This document shows positions 35,145 through 44,691 of a stretch of 64,000 bases of DNA, in pieces (position 1 is the first letter of the stretch; each line of letters opens with the position of its first letter). The DNA is from Novosphingobium rosa NBRC 15208. Its GTDB lineage: Bacteria > Pseudomonadota > Alphaproteobacteria > Sphingomonadales > Sphingomonadaceae. Position numbers and translations under genes: made by a program. The stretch is taken from NCBI RefSeq assembly GCF_001598555.1, contig NZ_BCZE01000010.1, positions 62,001 through 126,000 of the forward strand, written 5' to 3'. The notes under the pieces were generated by a model, which saw only the letters and a list, made by a program, of their open reading frames with translations, ran no database searches and had not been told where the DNA came from.

Positions 35145-36530
35145 ATGATCCGCTTGTTCAAGCATTATATTCCCCATGCCGTGCTGCTGCTTGGCCTGAT
35201 CGATCTGGGCCTGCTGATGATGGCGGGCGATTTCGCCTGGCGTCTGCGTGCGGAGCAGCTCGGCATGGCCTCCGGGCCGGTCGATGAGCGGTTGCGCCCA
35301 CTGGCGGTGTTTACCGTCATGATCCTCACCGCCATGATTTCCGTGGGCGTTTATGGCGCCGACGCGCTGCGTTCGGTGCGCTTTGCCTCGGCGCGTCTGC
35401 TGGTGGCGGTCTCACTGGGCATCATCGCGCTGGCGCTGCTCAATTCGCTGACCGGCGGGCATGATTTCTGGCGCTCCACCCTGTTTTACGGAATGGTGGC
35501 GGCCATCGTGCTGCTGGTGGCCAACCGCCTGCTGGTGGGCGGCATTCTGGGCGCCTCGGCCTTTCGCCGCCGCGTGCTGGTGCTGGGCGCGGGCGCCCGC
35601 GCACAGCGCCTGCGTCTGCTGGCCGAAAGCGGTTCGGCAGGCTTCGCCATCGTCGGCTATGTCGGCATGAGCGAGGGCAGCCATATCGTGGAAGAGGCGA
35701 TCCCGCGTAGCGCGATCCATAACCTCAAGCGCCATGTGGAAAATCTGGGCGTGTCCGAGGTGGTGCTGGCGCTGGAGGAGCGGCGCAACGCGCTGCCCCT
35801 GAAGGATCTGCTGCGCATCAAGACAGCGGGCGTCCATGTGAACGACTTCTCCTCCTTCGTGGAGCGCGAGACGGGCCGCGTGGACCTCGATACGGTCAAT
35901 CCCAGCTGGCTGATCTTTTCGGACGGTTTTTCCTCGGGTCGGTCCTTTTCCAGTGCGGCGAAACGCCTTTTCGATATCGTGCTGAGCCTGCTGCTGCTCA
36001 CGCTGACGGCGCCGATCATCCTCTTCTTCGCGCTGGTGGTGAAGCTGGACAGCAGGGGCCCCGCCTTCTTCCGCCAGAAGCGCGTCGGGCTCTATGGCCA
36101 GCATTTCGATGTCATCAAGCTGCGCTCGATGCGGGTGGATGCCGAGGCCAATGGCGCGCAATGGGCCACCAAGAACGACCCGCGCGTGACCCGCGTCGGC
36201 AATTTCATCCGCAAGATCCGCGTCGACGAACTGCCTCAGGCCTGGACGGTGCTGAAGGGCGAAATGAGCTTCGTGGGCCCGCGCCCCGAACGCCCGGAAT
36301 TCGTCGCCGATCTGGAGGAAAAGCTGCGCTACTACGCCGAGCGCCACATGGTGAAGCCCGGCATCACGGGCTGGGCGCAGGTCAACTATCCCTATGGCGC
36401 CTCGATCGAGGATTCCCGCAACAAGCTGGAATATGACCTTTATTACGTGAAGAATTACACTCCCTTCCTCGATGTCCTGATTATCCTGCAAACCCTGCGC
36501 GTGGTGATCTGGCACGAGGGCGCACGCTGA
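35145..36530 (+). CDS. Exopolysaccharide polyprenyl-glycosylphosphotransferase, EpsB type
   Basis: Initiating sugar transferase of 461 residues. The start MIRLFKHYIPHAVLLLGLIDL matches the EpsB form linked to PEP-CTERM/exosortase loci. Four N-terminal helices and a CoA-binding-like fold (VLVLGAGARAQRL) follow. The C-terminal catalytic domain has KRLFDIVLSLLLL, RQKRVGLYGQHFDVIKLRSM, KIRVDELPQAWTVLKGEMS, FVGPRPERP and KPGITGWAQVN. It transfers a sugar phosphate to undecaprenyl phosphate on the inner membrane. Only 7 bp separate it from the sensor kinase, so the three genes 35145-40025 form one operon. Confidence 0.92.
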   Translation: MIRLFKHYIPHAVLLLGLIDLGLLMMAGDFAWRLRAEQLGMASGPVDERLRPLAVFTVMILTAMISVGVYGADALRSVRFASARLLVAVSLGIIALALLNSLTGGHDFWRSTLFYGMVAAIVLLVANRLLVGGILGASAFRRRVLVLGAGARAQRLRLLAESGSAGFAIVGYVGMSEGSHIVEEAIPRSAIHNLKRHVENLGVSEVVLALEERRNALPLKDLLRIKTAGVHVNDFSSFVERETGRVDLDTVNPSWLIFSDGFSSGRSFSSAAKRLFDIVLSLLLLTLTAPIILFFALVVKLDSRGPAFFRQKRVGLYGQHFDVIKLRSMRVDAEANGAQWATKNDPRVTRVGNFIRKIRVDELPQAWTVLKGEMSFVGPRPERPEFVADLEEKLRYYAERHMVKPGITGWAQVNYPYGASIEDSRNKLEYDLYYVKNYTPFLDVLIILQTLRVVIWHEGAR

Positions 36531-36537
36531 GCGCGCG

Positions 36538-38646
36538 ATGAGCGCTCTTCCCTCCTCGGGCCCCTGGCCGGTTATCGCCGACGCCACCCATGGCGCCGGG
36601 GCCTGCGCCGCCGTGACGGTGGCCGCCGTGTTGTGGGGCCATCGCCACCGTTTCGGTCAGGCGGGCAAGGCGATCATCGCGGCGATCCTGTGCCATGCCC
36701 TGTGGTGCCTCTCCACGGCGGTGGAAGGCCATGCCAGCCTGGTCACCACCGGCCTGCTGGCGCTGCGCAATCTGTCATGGCTGGCCGCGCTCTATCGCCT
36801 CTTCGCGAGCGACGGGCGCCTGACCAGCGTGCGCCCGGTGCGCCCGGTGATCGTGGCGCTGACGCTGGTGGACCTGCTGGTGCCCGCCGTGCTGACGGCG
36901 GAATATCGCATCGATCCCACGCTGCTGGCCGATCCGGCGCTGACGCGATTCAACATTCTGCTGCTGATGCTGGCGGTGGTGGGATCGCTGGTGCTGGTGC
37001 ACAATCTCTATGTCGGGGCCGATCCGCAGGCGAGGGCGATGCTGCGCTGGCCGGTGCTGGCTTTCGCCGCGGTCTGGGTGTTCGAGCTGAACCTCTACAC
37101 CGTGGCCTATCTCGATTCGGACTGGCCGGTGCAGCTGTCCGCCCTTCATGGGGTGGTCGACATCGGTTTTGCCGTGCTGATGGCGGGCGGGGCGCTGCGC
37201 GGTCAGGCGATGCTGCGGCTGCGCCCCTCGCGCGCGGTGACGTTCCATTCGGTCTCGCTGCTGGTGATCGGCGCTTACTTTGTGGCGATGATCGGCGTGG
37301 CGCAATGGCTGGCCTATGCCGGGGGCAATTACGCGCGCTGGCTGCAATATGGCTTCATCATTCTGGCCACGGCCGCCGCATTGCTGATGCTGCCATCGCG
37401 GCGGCTGCGCGGGTGGCTGCGGGTCACGCTGGTCAAGCATCTGTTCCAGCACCGCTATGATTATCGCGCCGAATGGATGCGCTTTACCCGCACCATCGGC
37501 AGTCAGGCGCAGGAGGCCCCGCCGCTGCATCAGCGCGCCGTTCAGGCCGTGGCCGACATCACCGACAGCCCGGCAGGCCTGCTGCTGGTGCCCGACGATC
37601 TGGGCGATATGGTGCTGGCCGCCCGCTGGCATTGGCCCACGGCCGATGTGCCCGGTCCGGCGCTGTCCCCCGATGCGGTGCGTTTTTTCGAGGGGCATGA
37701 TTTCATCATCGACCTCGACGACCTGCGCGAGGGCAAATCCCAGCATGACGAGGCCGCGCTGATCCCCGCATGGCTCAGCGACGATCCCCTCGCATGGGCG
37801 CTGGTGCCGCTGGTCCATTACGACCGGATGGTCGGCGCGGTGGTGCTGGCCCGCCCGCCTCAGGCGCGCAAGCTGGACTGGGAGGATTTCGACCTGCTGC
37901 GCCTCGTCGGCCAGCAGCTGGCGACCTATCTGGCCGAGCACCGTGGGCAGGAAGCCCTGGCCGAGGCCAGCCGCTTCGATGATTTCCACCGCCGCATCGC
38001 CTTTGTGATGCATGACATCAAGAACCTGTCGAGCCAGCTCACCCTGCTCACCCGCAATGCCGAGCGCCATGCCGACAATCCGGCCTTCCGCGCCGATATG
38101 CTGGTGACGCTGCGCAATTCGGCCGAAAAGCTCAACACGCTGGTGGCGCGCCTCTCGCGCTATGGCGGGCAGGTGGAGAAGGTCGAGCCGGTGGCGCTGG
38201 GCGTGATCGCCCGTGAGGTGGCCAAGCCGTTCGAGGGCCGTCATCCCGTCAGCGTGATCGAGCGCGACCCTTGCGTGGTTTCGGGCAACAGCCATTCGAT
38301 TGAGCAGGTGTTGACCCATCTGCTGCAAAACGCCGTGGAAGCCAGCCCAAACGGCAGCCCGGTCTTCATCGCCATCGCCGAGGATGGCGCGGCGGCGCGC
38401 ATCGAGGTGGTCGATTCGGGAAGTGGGATGAGCGAGGATTTCGTGCGCACCCGCCTGTTCCGCCCCTTCGTGTCGACCAAGGCGGGGGGCTTTGGCATCG
38501 GCGTCTATGAGGCGCGCGAGCTGGTGAAGGCGATGCAGGGCAACATTCTGGTCGAAAGCCGCGAGGGGGTGGGCACGCGCTTTGTGGTGCGCCTGCCGCT
38601 GGCCGCGATGCACAAGCGGCCCAACATGAAGAGTAAGGTGGCATGA
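36538..38646 (+). CDS. prsK: PEP-CTERM-system sensor histidine kinase PrsK
   Basis: A 702-residue membrane kinase. About nine hydrophobic helices fill residues 1-300. A GAF-like domain follows (about 320-460; SPAGLLLVPDDLGDMVLAARW). The phospho-acceptor region has a histidine in FVMHDIKNLSSQLTLL, and the ATPase core shows HLLQNAVEASPNG, DSGSGMSEDF and FGIGVYEARELV. This architecture is PrsK, the kinase partner of PrsR in PEP-CTERM/exopolysaccharide loci. Its stop overlaps the prsR start by 4 bp. The signal sensed is unknown. Confidence 0.9.
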   Translation: MSALPSSGPWPVIADATHGAGACAAVTVAAVLWGHRHRFGQAGKAIIAAILCHALWCLSTAVEGHASLVTTGLLALRNLSWLAALYRLFASDGRLTSVRPVRPVIVALTLVDLLVPAVLTAEYRIDPTLLADPALTRFNILLLMLAVVGSLVLVHNLYVGADPQARAMLRWPVLAFAAVWVFELNLYTVAYLDSDWPVQLSALHGVVDIGFAVLMAGGALRGQAMLRLRPSRAVTFHSVSLLVIGAYFVAMIGVAQWLAYAGGNYARWLQYGFIILATAAALLMLPSRRLRGWLRVTLVKHLFQHRYDYRAEWMRFTRTIGSQAQEAPPLHQRAVQAVADITDSPAGLLLVPDDLGDMVLAARWHWPTADVPGPALSPDAVRFFEGHDFIIDLDDLREGKSQHDEAALIPAWLSDDPLAWALVPLVHYDRMVGAVVLARPPQARKLDWEDFDLLRLVGQQLATYLAEHRGQEALAEASRFDDFHRRIAFVMHDIKNLSSQLTLLTRNAERHADNPAFRADMLVTLRNSAEKLNTLVARLSRYGGQVEKVEPVALGVIAREVAKPFEGRHPVSVIERDPCVVSGNSHSIEQVLTHLLQNAVEASPNGSPVFIAIAEDGAAARIEVVDSGSGMSEDFVRTRLFRPFVSTKAGGFGIGVYEARELVKAMQGNILVESREGVGTRFVVRLPLAAMHKRPNMKSKVA

Positions 38647-40025
38647 TGAGCGAGCGCCCGAGCCTGCTGATTGTGGAGGACGATGCCGGTCTTCAGGCCC
38701 AGCTCAAATGGGCCTATGAGGATTTCGACGTCACCGTTGTGGGTGACAAGGCCAGCGCTCTGGCCGCGATGCGCGCCATCGAGCCCGAGGTGGTGACGCT
38801 GGACCTCGGCCTGCCGCCCGACCCGGACGGCACCAGCGAGGGCTTTGCCGTGCTGGACGCCATCATGACGATGCGCCCGCAGACCAAGGTGATCGTGGCG
38901 AGCGGCCATGGCGCGCGGGAAAGCGCGCTCAATGCCATCGCGCGCGGGGCCTATGATTTCTACCAGAAGCCCGTCGACATCGAGGAGCTGGGCCTGATCG
39001 TGCGCCGCGCCCTCAAGCTGGCGCGGATCGAGGCGGAGAACCGCGCGCTGGCCGCAAGAGTGGGCTCGGAAAACCGTGTGCTGGGCGGCATGATCACCGC
39101 CGCGCCCGAAATGCTGCGTGTGGCCCGCACCATCGAGCGGGTGGCGGGCACCAATGTCTCGGTGATGCTGCTGGGCGCCAGCGGCACCGGCAAGGAGTTG
39201 CTGGCGCGTGGACTCCATCAGGCCAGCGACCGGCGGGAAGGGGCCTTCGTCGCCATCAACTGCGCGGCGATCCCCGAAAACCTGCTGGAGTCCGAACTTT
39301 TTGGCCATGAAAAAGGCGCCTTCACCGGCGCCGTGAAAACCACCGAGGGCAAGATCGAGCAGGCCCATGGGGGCACGTTGTTCCTCGATGAGGTCGGCGA
39401 TATTCCCCTGCCGCTGCAGGTCAAATTGCTGCGCTTCCTGCAGGAGCGCGTGATCGAGCGCATCGGCGGGCGCAAGCCCATCGCGGTGGACACGCGCATC
39501 GTCTGCGCCACGCATCAGAACCTGGAGGCGATGATCGTCGATGGCCGTTTCCGCGAGGATCTGTGGTATCGCCTTGCGGAGATCGTGGTGAAGATCCCCT
39601 CGCTGGCCGAGCGGCCCGGGGATCCGGTGCTGCTGGCCCGCGCCTTTCTGCAGCGCTTCGCCACCGAGTTGAACCTGCCCGCCAAGGGCTTCGCCGGGGA
39701 CGCGCTGACCGCCATCGATCGCTGGCCCTGGCCCGGCAATGTGCGCGAGCTGGAAAACCGCGTGAAGCGCGCCGCGATCATGGCCGATGGCAAGCTGGTG
39801 ACAGCGGAAGATCTCGATTTGACCACGCCGGATGCGGAAGCGGATCTGCCGCTCAATCTGAAGGCCGCGCGTGAGAATGCCGACCGCCACGTGATCCGCC
39901 ACGCGCTGGCGCGCAGCGAGGGGAATATTTCCAGCACGGCGCGTCTGCTGGGCATCAGTCGCCCGACGCTTTACGATCTGCTCAAACAGTATGATTTGCA
40001 GGGTGAGGGCGGCGCGGCGCGGTAA
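38643..40025 (+). CDS. prsR: PEP-CTERM-system sigma-54 response regulator PrsR
   Basis: A 460-residue NtrC-type regulator. The receiver domain carries phospho-acceptor D54 in VVTLDLGLPPD. The AAA+ domain has Walker A GASGTGKELLARG, the sigma-54 contact loop GAFTGA within ELFGHEKGAFTGA, and GGTLFLDEVGDI. A C-terminal Fis-type helix-turn-helix (ARSEGNISSTARLLGISRP) ends the protein. It should activate sigma-54 promoters of PEP-CTERM protein genes elsewhere in the genome; no convincing -24/-12 promoter was seen ahead of its own operon. Two adjacent ATG codons allow one residue of start ambiguity. Confidence 0.93.
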   Translation: MMSERPSLLIVEDDAGLQAQLKWAYEDFDVTVVGDKASALAAMRAIEPEVVTLDLGLPPDPDGTSEGFAVLDAIMTMRPQTKVIVASGHGARESALNAIARGAYDFYQKPVDIEELGLIVRRALKLARIEAENRALAARVGSENRVLGGMITAAPEMLRVARTIERVAGTNVSVMLLGASGTGKELLARGLHQASDRREGAFVAINCAAIPENLLESELFGHEKGAFTGAVKTTEGKIEQAHGGTLFLDEVGDIPLPLQVKLLRFLQERVIERIGGRKPIAVDTRIVCATHQNLEAMIVDGRFREDLWYRLAEIVVKIPSLAERPGDPVLLARAFLQRFATELNLPAKGFAGDALTAIDRWPWPGNVRELENRVKRAAIMADGKLVTAEDLDLTTPDAEADLPLNLKAARENADRHVIRHALARSEGNISSTARLLGISRPTLYDLLKQYDLQGEGGAAR

Positions 40026-40062
40026 AGCGTTGATTGGCCTGAAAATTCACCGATATGGCGTG

Positions 40063-40090
40063 AAAAAGGGCGGCCCTTGGAGCCGCCCTT
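40063..40090 (-). terminator. Intrinsic terminator for the leftward panB-DUF475 operon
   Basis: AAGGGCGGC/GCCGCCCTT stem (40066-40074 with 40082-40090). On the minus strand it is followed by TTTTT. It lies 138 bp past the DUF475 stop and 40 bp past the prsR stop, so it may also serve the prsR side. Confidence 0.75.
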
Positions 40091-40227
40091 CCCCTCCCAT
40101 TATCTTCCGAGAGACGGATTGCCAAACTACGGGCTGCTTCGCAACAAGCTTTCGTCGAATGTCAAAAAATTGACATGAAGCGTTGCAGTATAACCACAGT
40201 GGTTTGTTTTCACCAGATTGATCTGAT

Positions 40228-41292
40228 TTATTCGGAACCGAACTTACGCCGATAACGCAGAGACCACGCCAGAGACGCCGCGATCAGCACCGCGCCCACA
40301 AGTCCCGTCAGCACATCGGGCACTTCCACCAGCGTTCCGGTCAGCATGATCCCGCCCAAAGCCACGATGGCCCAGAAGGCGCCATGCTCCAGATAGCGAT
40401 ATTCGGAGAGCGCCCCGCGCTCGATCAGCAGCACCGTCAGCGAGCGCACGAAGATCGCCCCGATGGAAAGGCCCAGCGCGATCACCACCATGTTGTTCGA
40501 CAGCGCAAAGGCCCCGATCACGCCATCAAGGCTGAAGGACGTATCCAGCACATTGAGATAGAGAAAGCTGCCCAACCCGGCGCGCACCGCCACGCCAGCC
40601 ACGGCCCGCGCCGCCGCGCGGCTTTCCAGCCAATGGCCCAGTGCCTCCACCAGCACAAAGGTGACGATGCCCAGAATGCCCGCGCTCAGCAGCACAAAGC
40701 CGTCATGCTCGGGCAATTGGCGCGCCACCAGCAACAGCACGCCCAGCACCAGAGCAACGCCCACGGCATGCACGCCGCCAAGGTTGCTCAGCCGCCGCTC
40801 GACCCAGCCCAGCCAATGGACATCCTTCTCGTCATCGAGAAAGAAGTTCAGCCCGACCAGCGCCAGAAAGGCCCCGCCAAAACCCGCGATGCCGATATGG
40901 GCGGCGCTGACGATCCGCTCATATTCGGCCGGATTGCCCAGCGAGAGGCGCACCGCCTCCACCGGGCCAAGCCCCGCGCCGATGCCGACAATCGCCAGCG
41001 GAAAGGCCACCCGCGCCCCGAAGACCGCAATCACCATCCCCCAGGTGAGGAAGCGCTTGCGCCACACCGCCTCCATCTCGCCCAGCACCGAGGCATTCAC
41101 CACGGCATTGTCGAAGGAGAGCGACACCTCCAGCACCGCCAGCACGCCGACGATCCACAGCACCGCCAGCGTGCCTTCCACGCTGCCGCTTTCATGCCAG
41201 CCATAGGCCGCCGCGCCGATCAGGCACAGCAGGGTGAACAGGATGGCGCCGGTGAAATGGCGGCGCAGAACGGTCAGCACGGCGCGAGTCAC
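40228..41292 (-). CDS. TerC-superfamily membrane protein (DUF475)
   Basis: A 354-residue protein with about nine hydrophobic helices. Two acidic metal-site-like motifs lie in membrane segments: [17 protein letters not shown] near residue 60 and [18 protein letters not shown] near 255. These are the paired Asp/Asn signatures of the TerC group, recently linked to manganese export; tellurite in the name is historical. The start overlaps the panB stop by 4 bp. Why panB and a TerC protein share an operon is unclear. Confidence 0.88.
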   Translation of the reverse strand: MTRAVLTVLRRHFTGAILFTLLCLIGAAAYGWHESGSVEGTLAVLWIVGVLAVLEVSLSFDNAVVNASVLGEMEAVWRKRFLTWGMVIAVFGARVAFPLAIVGIGAGLGPVEAVRLSLGNPAEYERIVSAAHIGIAGFGGAFLALVGLNFFLDDEKDVHWLGWVERRLSNLGGVHAVGVALVLGVLLLVARQLPEHDGFVLLSAGILGIVTFVLVEALGHWLESRAAARAVAGVAVRAGLGSFLYLNVLDTSFSLDGVIGAFALSNNMVVIALGLSIGAIFVRSLTVLLIERGALSEYRYLEHGAFWAIVALGGIMLTGTLVEVPDVLTGLVGAVLIAASLAWSLRYRRKFGSE

Positions 41293-42158
41293 TTGGGCTG
41301 ATAGGTCTGTTCGATCCCGGGGAAGCTACGGTTGCGCACCTCCGTCGCATAGTCGGCGGCGGCCTGAGAGATCAGGCTGGCCGCATCGGCGTAGCGCTTC
41401 ACGAAACGCGGCACGCGCTCGAACATGCCGACCATATCGTCGACCACCAGGACCTGACCGTCACAGCGCGCCGAACCACCGATGCCGATCACCGGGCAGG
41501 ACACCGCCTCCGTCATGGCGATGGCGATGGGCTCCACCACGCCTTCCACCACGATGGAGAAGGCCCCGGCCTCGTCCAGAGCTTTGGCGTCGTTGAGGAT
41601 TTTCTCGGCCTCGGCAGGGTCGCGGCCGCGCGCGCCATAGCCGCCCAGCTGGTTCACCGCCTGAGGCGTCAGGCCGACATGGCCCATCACCGGGATGCCG
41701 CGCTGCGTGAGGAAACGCACGGTTTCGGCCATGGCCTCGCCGCCTTCCAGCTTCACGCCGGCGCAGCCGGTTTCCTTCAGGATGCGCGCGGCGCTTTCGA
41801 AAGCCTGTGCCGGGCTGCCCTCATACGTGCCGAAGGGCATGTCGACCAGCACGGTGGCATGCCAGCTGCCGCGCACCACCGCTGCGCCATGGGCGATCAT
41901 CATGTCGAGCGTGACCGGCACCGAGGAGGGCAGGCCATAGATCACCTGACCCAGCGAATCACCCACCAGCAGCAGGTCGCAATGTTCGTCCAGAAGCTGG
42001 GCCTGACGCGCCGTATAGGCGGTCAGCATCACCACAGGCTCCTGCGTTTCCCCATTTTTCTTGCGGCGGCGGATCGCCGGAATGGTCAGGCGCTTCACCG
42101 GCGCGGGTGTGGGGTTGGCCCTGCTGGTGGCGGTGTCGAGCTGAAAGGTCGTGGACAT
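41289..42158 (-). CDS. panB: 3-methyl-2-oxobutanoate hydroxymethyltransferase
   Basis: First committed step of pantothenate/CoA synthesis. The 289-residue product has [16 protein letters not shown], the Mg-binding [39 protein letters not shown] and [17 protein letters not shown]. The normal IGIGAG-type loop reads IGIGGS here. The start at 42158 has the usual Ser/Thr-rich leader; codons to 42218 lack support. It leads a two-gene operon with the DUF475 protein. Confidence 0.94.
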   Translation of the reverse strand: MSTTFQLDTATSRANPTPAPVKRLTIPAIRRRKKNGETQEPVVMLTAYTARQAQLLDEHCDLLLVGDSLGQVIYGLPSSVPVTLDMMIAHGAAVVRGSWHATVLVDMPFGTYEGSPAQAFESAARILKETGCAGVKLEGGEAMAETVRFLTQRGIPVMGHVGLTPQAVNQLGGYGARGRDPAEAEKILNDAKALDEAGAFSIVVEGVVEPIAIAMTEAVSCPVIGIGGSARCDGQVLVVDDMVGMFERVPRFVKRYADAASLISQAAADYATEVRNRSFPGIEQTYQPK

Positions 42159-42343
42159 ATCAGCCTGATAGACCAGCGCGAGGGGCGGGGAAAGTCCAAG
42201 GAGCATCAAAGCGCTCAACCCCCAAATGCCACAAATGCCCGGGATTCACAGCTTTCTGTCTGGGGAGTGGGCAGATGCCCCTTGCGAATGTTGCGTGTTG
42301 CTTTAATTTTCTTACCCAATAGGCAATGCCCGAGGGGAAATGC

Positions 42344-43846
42344 ATGTTTGGTCGCGTCAAGCCGTTGGATGCCATTCTGGCAACGGCTGAAAAGAAATCG
42401 CTCCATCGATCCTTGGGGGCGTTCCAGCTGACGATGCTGGGGGTTGGTGCGGTCATCGGCACCGGTATCTTTGTTCTCACCGCCGAGGCCGCGCAAAAGG
42501 CGGGCCCCGGCATGATGGTCAGCTTTATCATCGCCGGTTTCGTCTGCGCCGTGGCAGCCCTGTGCTATGCCGAAATGGCCAGCATGGTGCCGGTCTCGGG
42601 TTCGGCCTACACCTATTCCTATGCCGTGATGGGCGAGCTGGTGGCCTGGATGGTCGGATGGGCGCTGGTGCTGGAATATGCCATTGCGGCAGGCGCGGTC
42701 TCGGTCGGCTGGTCGGGCTATTTTACCGGCATGTTGGGCCATCTGCATGATTATGCGGATTTTCTGCCCAACATCGTGATCCCCCACGCGCTGGCCAATG
42801 GCCCCACGGCTGGCGGCATCGTCAACCTGCCCGCCATGCTGATCGCCACGGCGACCACCGCCCTGCTGGTGCTGGGCACCACGGAGAGCGCCACGGTCAA
42901 CGCCATTCTGGTGGTGATCAAGATCACTGCGTTGACGGTGTTCTGCCTGCTGGCGCTGCCGGTGATCAAGGGCGCGAATTTCACCCCCTTCATGCCCACC
43001 GGTTTTGGCGGCGTGTCGGCGGCGGCGGCCTCGATCTTCTTTGCCTATGTCGGTTTCGACGCGGTTTCGACGGCCGCTGAAGAGACGGTGAACCCCCAGC
43101 GCAACATGCCCATCGGCCTGATCGGCAGCCTTGCCATCTGCACCCTGTTCTACATTCTGGTCGCCGCCGGCGTGATCGGCAGCGTGGGCGCCCAGCCTAT
43201 GCTCGACTCGATGGGGCATGCCCTGCCGACCGGTTCGACCGCACTGACCGACGCCTGCGGCAAGATCAACGGCCAGGCTGTGGTCTGCTCGAAGGAGGCT
43301 CTGGCCTGGACGCTGCGCCAGATCGGCTTTCCCAAGATCGGCAATTTCGTGGGCCTGGCCGCCATCATGGCGCTGCCCTCGGTGATTCTGATGATGATCT
43401 ACGGCCAGACGCGCATCGCCTTCGTGATGAGCCGCGACGGCCTGCTGCCCGCCAAGCTGAGCAACGTCCACCCCAAGTTCAAGACGCCGCATGTGGTGAC
43501 CATCGCCACCGGCATCTTCGTGACGGTCTTCGCCGCCTTCTTCCCGGTGGGTCTGCTGGCCGATGTGTCGAACTCGGGCACGCTGTTCGCCTTCGCCATG
43601 GTGACGATCGCCGTGCCGGTGCTGCGTCGCACGGATCCCGATCGTCCGCGTCCTTTCCGCACGCCGGCGGTGAACGTTGTCGCTGCGATCTCGCTGATCG
43701 GCTGCATCTATCTGTTCTTCAGCCTGTCGTTCTACACGCTGCTGCTGTTCTTCAGCTGGGCGGCATTCGGTCTGGTGATCTATTTTGCCTATGGCAAGAA
43801 GCACAGCCATGTCGGCCTTGGTACGGAGCCGGGCGACGAAGCCTGA
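42344..43846 (+). CDS. APC-family amino acid permease
   Basis: A 500-residue inner-membrane transporter with 12-13 helices. It shows LGVGAVIGTGIFVLTAEAA (substrate-binding G-x-G-I-F in helix 1), SGSAYTYSYAVMGELVAWMVGW, FFAYVGFDAVSTAAEETVNPQRNMP, and a tail near RRTDPDRPRPFRTPAV. This pattern is the cationic amino acid transporter (CAT/YfnA) branch. The ATG at 42344 is preferred because GAGGGG lies 7 bp upstream; the codon at 42326 has no ribosome site. Divergent from panB over 185 bp. Followed by a strong terminator. Confidence 0.92.
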   Translation: MFGRVKPLDAILATAEKKSLHRSLGAFQLTMLGVGAVIGTGIFVLTAEAAQKAGPGMMVSFIIAGFVCAVAALCYAEMASMVPVSGSAYTYSYAVMGELVAWMVGWALVLEYAIAAGAVSVGWSGYFTGMLGHLHDYADFLPNIVIPHALANGPTAGGIVNLPAMLIATATTALLVLGTTESATVNAILVVIKITALTVFCLLALPVIKGANFTPFMPTGFGGVSAAAASIFFAYVGFDAVSTAAEETVNPQRNMPIGLIGSLAICTLFYILVAAGVIGSVGAQPMLDSMGHALPTGSTALTDACGKINGQAVVCSKEALAWTLRQIGFPKIGNFVGLAAIMALPSVILMMIYGQTRIAFVMSRDGLLPAKLSNVHPKFKTPHVVTIATGIFVTVFAAFFPVGLLADVSNSGTLFAFAMVTIAVPVLRRTDPDRPRPFRTPAVNVVAAISLIGCIYLFFSLSFYTLLLFFSWAAFGLVIYFAYGKKHSHVGLGTEPGDEA

Positions 43847-43870
43847 TCGTCCGTGATGATTGCCAAAAGA

Positions 43871-43899
43871 AAGGCCGGGGTGTTCGCCCCGGCCTTTTT
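43871..43899 (+). terminator. Intrinsic terminator between the permease and phoB
   Basis: GGCCGGGG / CCCCGGCC stem (43873-43880 with 43887-43894, 6-nt loop), followed by TTTTT and preceded by AA. Convergent genes end on both sides, so it may also serve phoB. Confidence 0.9.
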
Positions 43900-43920
43900 G
43901 TTTTTACCCTGTGTGTCAGA

Positions 43921-44610
43921 TCACACCGCTTCGAGCGCGTAACCCGCCGAGCGGACCGTGCGCACCGGATCGGGCGCGCCTTCCTGCTCGATGCCCTTGC
44001 GCAGGCGGCGGATATGAACGTCCACCGTGCGCAGTTCGATGTCGCTGTCCGTGCCCCACACCGCATCGAGCAGCTGCCCGCGCGAGAAGACGCGGCCCGG
44101 ATGCTCCATGAAGAACTTGAGCAGGCGGAACTCCGTCGGCCCCAGCGAGATGATCTGGCTGCGGCGGGTGACCCGATGGGCCGTCGCGTCCAGCGTCAGA
44201 TCGCCCACCGTCACCAGCTCGCCGGCAAGGGCGGGGCGGATGCGGCGCATGATCGCGGCGACGCGGGCGATCAGCTCGCGCGGCGAGAAGGGCTTGGTGA
44301 GGTAATCGTCGGCACCGGTTTCCAGGCCGCGGATCATGTCGTCTTCCGCGCCGCGCGCGGTCAGCATGATGATCGGCACATGGGCGGTGGCCTTGTCGCG
44401 GCGCAGGCGGCGGCAGACCTCGATCCCGCTGGTGCCCTCGATCATCCAGTCGAGGATGACGAGGTCGGGAATTTCCTCGGCGGCCAGCAGCAGGGCTTCG
44501 TCGCCATCGGGGGTGACCGAGACGCCATAGCCTTCCGCGCGGAAGCGGAATTCGAGCAGTTCGGCAAGCGCTGGATCATCCTCGACCAGCAGCAGACGGG
44601 GCGGATTCAT
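43921..44610 (-). CDS. phoB: Phosphate regulon response regulator PhoB
   Basis: A 229-residue OmpR-family regulator. The receiver domain has LLLVEDDPALAELLEFRFR, acidic D11/D12 and phospho-acceptor D54 (LVILDWMIEG), then KPFSPRELIARV. The winged-helix domain ends with a DNA-recognition segment containing ELRTVDVHIRRLRKGIE. The start at 44610 gives the normal PhoB N-terminus. It lies 81 bp downstream of phoU, and a palindromic repeat sits in that gap. PHO boxes occur at phoU, perhaps phoR, and the TonB receptor at 57873-60386. Confidence 0.94.
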   Translation of the reverse strand: MNPPRLLLVEDDPALAELLEFRFRAEGYGVSVTPDGDEALLLAAEEIPDLVILDWMIEGTSGIEVCRRLRRDKATAHVPIIMLTARGAEDDMIRGLETGADDYLTKPFSPRELIARVAAIMRRIRPALAGELVTVGDLTLDATAHRVTRRSQIISLGPTEFRLLKFFMEHPGRVFSRGQLLDAVWGTDSDIELRTVDVHIRRLRKGIEQEGAPDPVRTVRSAGYALEAV

Positions 44611-44632
44611 GGGGTGGTGTCCTCCCTGTTGA

Positions 44633-44676
44633 GCGTTTTCGAACCGGATGGAACATCCGGTGACTTCCGAAAACGC
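44633..44676. repeat. Intergenic palindrome between phoU and phoB
   Basis: An outer GCGTTTTCG/CGAAAACGC pair (44633-44641 with 44668-44676) and an inner CCGGATG/CATCCGG pair (44644-44650 with 44654-44660) form a nested cruciform. It shares GCGTTTTCG-N-ACCGGATG with the element at 56171-56199. Confidence 0.8.
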
Positions 44677-44691
44677 GGTCATTTAAAAATC

